Assembly (NCBI RefSeq): GCF_024105655.1
Contig: NZ_JAAAMH010000006.1
Coordinates: 62,001-126,000 of the forward strand
Direction: 5' to 3'
Length of the DNA stretch: 64,000 nucleotides
DNA from: Aliihoeflea sp. 40Bstr573
Lineage (GTDB): Bacteria > Pseudomonadota > Alphaproteobacteria > Rhizobiales > Rhizobiaceae
The notes beneath the pieces were generated by a model. That model did not search any database. It worked only from the letters and a program-made list of their open reading frames with translations, and was not told the DNA's origin. The translations under genes were made by a program, and so were the position numbers. Of this stretch, positions 63,087-64,000 are shown piece after piece; within the stretch, counting starts at the first letter, position 1; every line of letters starts with the position of its first letter.

Positions 63087-64000
63087 ATGGCAGAAGCGCG
63101 GCCGTCTGTCCCGAACGAGATCAAGAGCTTGAAGTCCAAGGAGCGCAACAGGCGCCGCGACCGGCCCGACAAGTCCGACCGTGCGCCCCAGTTGGCGCCG
63201 GCCATCAAGGCCGTGCGCGACCTGACGCGCCGCAAGGGCGCACTGCCGGACGAGAAGCTGCCGCTCATCCTCGAAGTCGCGCCGAACAACGACTATGCGC
63301 TGATCGATTCCGGCGCCAGCCGCAAGCTCGAGCAATACGGTCCCTATCGCATCGTGCGGCCGGAGGGGCAGGCGATCTGGCAGCCAGCGCTCGGGGCCCG
63401 GGACTGGGAGAATGTCGACGCGATCTTCACCGGCGACACGGACGAGGAAGGCATGGGCCGCTGGCGCTTTCCAAAAAGCCCGCTCCGCGAGACCTGGCCG
63501 ATGAAGCACGACGGCATCGACTATCTCGGCCGCTTCACCTCGTTCCGCCATGTCGGTGTCTTTCCCGAGCAGGCCTCGCACTGGTCGCAGATGGAGGAAT
63601 GGATCAGAACGGCGAAGCGACCGGTGAAGGTGCTGAACCTTTTCGGTTATACCGGCGTCGCCTCGCTCGTCGCCGCGCGCGCCGGTGCCGAAGTCACCCA
63701 TGTCGACGCCTCGAAGAAGGCGATCGGCTGGGCGCGCGAGAATCAGGAGATGGCAGGGCTCGGCGACAAGCCGATCCGCTGGATCTGCGAGGACGCGATG
63801 AAGTTCGTCGAGCGCGAGGAACGCCGCGAGAGCCGCTACGACATCATCCTCTTCGACCCGCCCGCCTATGGGCGCGGACCGAAAGGCGAGGTCTGGCAAC
63901 TCTTCGACGACCTGCCGGCGATGGCCGACATCTGCCGCTCGATCCTGACCGACAGGCCGATCGGCGTGGTGCTGACGGCCTATTCGATCCGCTCGTCCTT
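63087..64000 (+). CDS. Class I SAM-dependent methyltransferase (rRNA large-subunit type), partial
   Basis: The gene starts at ATG 63087 and runs off the right edge with about 304 codons and no stop. The N-terminal part is basic (KSLKSKERNRRRDRPDK) and a small domain follows. The Rossmann methyltransferase core has motif I VLNLFGYTGVASLVAARAGAEVTHVDAS and the catalytic-loop motif LFDPPAYGRGPKG. This layout matches the RlmI/RlmK-like family of 23S rRNA methyltransferases, and the Pro-Pro-Ala-Tyr loop is typical of base-specific ones. The exact target cannot be fixed. Confidence 0.85.
   Translation, partial: MAEARPSVPNEIKSLKSKERNRRRDRPDKSDRAPQLAPAIKAVRDLTRRKGALPDEKLPLILEVAPNNDYALIDSGASRKLEQYGPYRIVRPEGQAIWQPALGARDWENVDAIFTGDTDEEGMGRWRFPKSPLRETWPMKHDGIDYLGRFTSFRHVGVFPEQASHWSQMEEWIRTAKRPVKVLNLFGYTGVASLVAARAGAEVTHVDASKKAIGWARENQEMAGLGDKPIRWICEDAMKFVEREERRESRYDIILFDPPAYGRGPKGEVWQLFDDLPAMADICRSILTDRPIGVVLTAYSIRSS

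Overview
The window is a GC-rich chromosomal segment of an alphaproteobacterium of the order Hyphomicrobiales (Rhizobiales), most likely from the Mesorhizobium / Phyllobacteriaceae side. This is inferred from gene content and order (lptC-lptA-lptB-rpoN-hpf-ptsN, sppA-ihfB-lapA, hsp20-DUF1150, rph/hrcA divergent, cysG-DUF2849-cysI-DUF934) and from the promoter types. It is almost fully coding, with no gap of more than 300 bases. I saw no tRNA, rRNA, CRISPR array, prophage or insertion sequence. Both ends cut genes: polA on the left, a class I SAM-dependent methyltransferase on the right.

Layout. 0-6 kb: end of polA, a LysE-type exporter, periplasmic Cu/Zn superoxide dismutase, a DUF1344 protein, a class A penicillin-binding protein, an SDR oxidoreductase and a PAS-LuxR regulator. 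6-12 kb: a complete branched-chain-amino-acid-type ABC importer (binding protein, two ATPases, two permeases) ending in a coupled alpha/beta hydrolase. 12-18.7 kb: MFS and TSUP transporters, an NDUFA9-like protein, 6-phosphogluconate dehydrogenase and a TadG-like von Willebrand protein. 18.7-26.2 kb: the full histidine-utilisation locus, hutIHGU leftward and hutF-hutC rightward, around a palindromic operator. 26.2-30.2 kb: assimilatory sulfite reduction and siroheme synthesis. 30.3-35.2 kb: a Host_attach protein, an orphan response regulator, a P450, a Tat-exported cyclase, yraN and rsmI. 35.3-44.8 kb: hemW, rdgB, a VOC protein, rph, hrcA, rpsU, rpe, an acyltransferase, an RNase D-type exonuclease and an M20 peptidase. 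45-53 kb: a PAS/HWE histidine kinase, gyrB, grpE, a TRIC-type channel, adenosine kinase and an EI24 membrane protein. 53.3-64 kb: nucleoside hydrolase, hsp20, DUF1150, ptsN, hpf, rpoN, lptBAC, sppA, ihfB, lapA, a HAD hydrolase and the partial methyltransferase.

How it works together. Most of the window is housekeeping. The noteworthy layer is regulatory. Four intergenic sites match the alphaproteobacterial general-stress (sigma-EcfG / RpoE2) promoter, GGAAC-N16/17-[C/G]GTT, each pointing into a small or poorly characterised gene: Host_attach, an unannotated 72-codon ORF antisense to hemW, a 66-codon protein with a faint NepR-like C-terminus, and DUF1150. A CTTGAA-N17-CCATAT heat-shock promoter precedes hsp20, so hsp20 and its partner DUF1150 appear to be read by different sigma factors. 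A PAS/HWE kinase, a class that can feed this stress response, lies in the same window.

A second layer is a family of about 150-bp inverted-repeat intergenic elements (four full copies and one relic), including copies inside the importer and hut operons.
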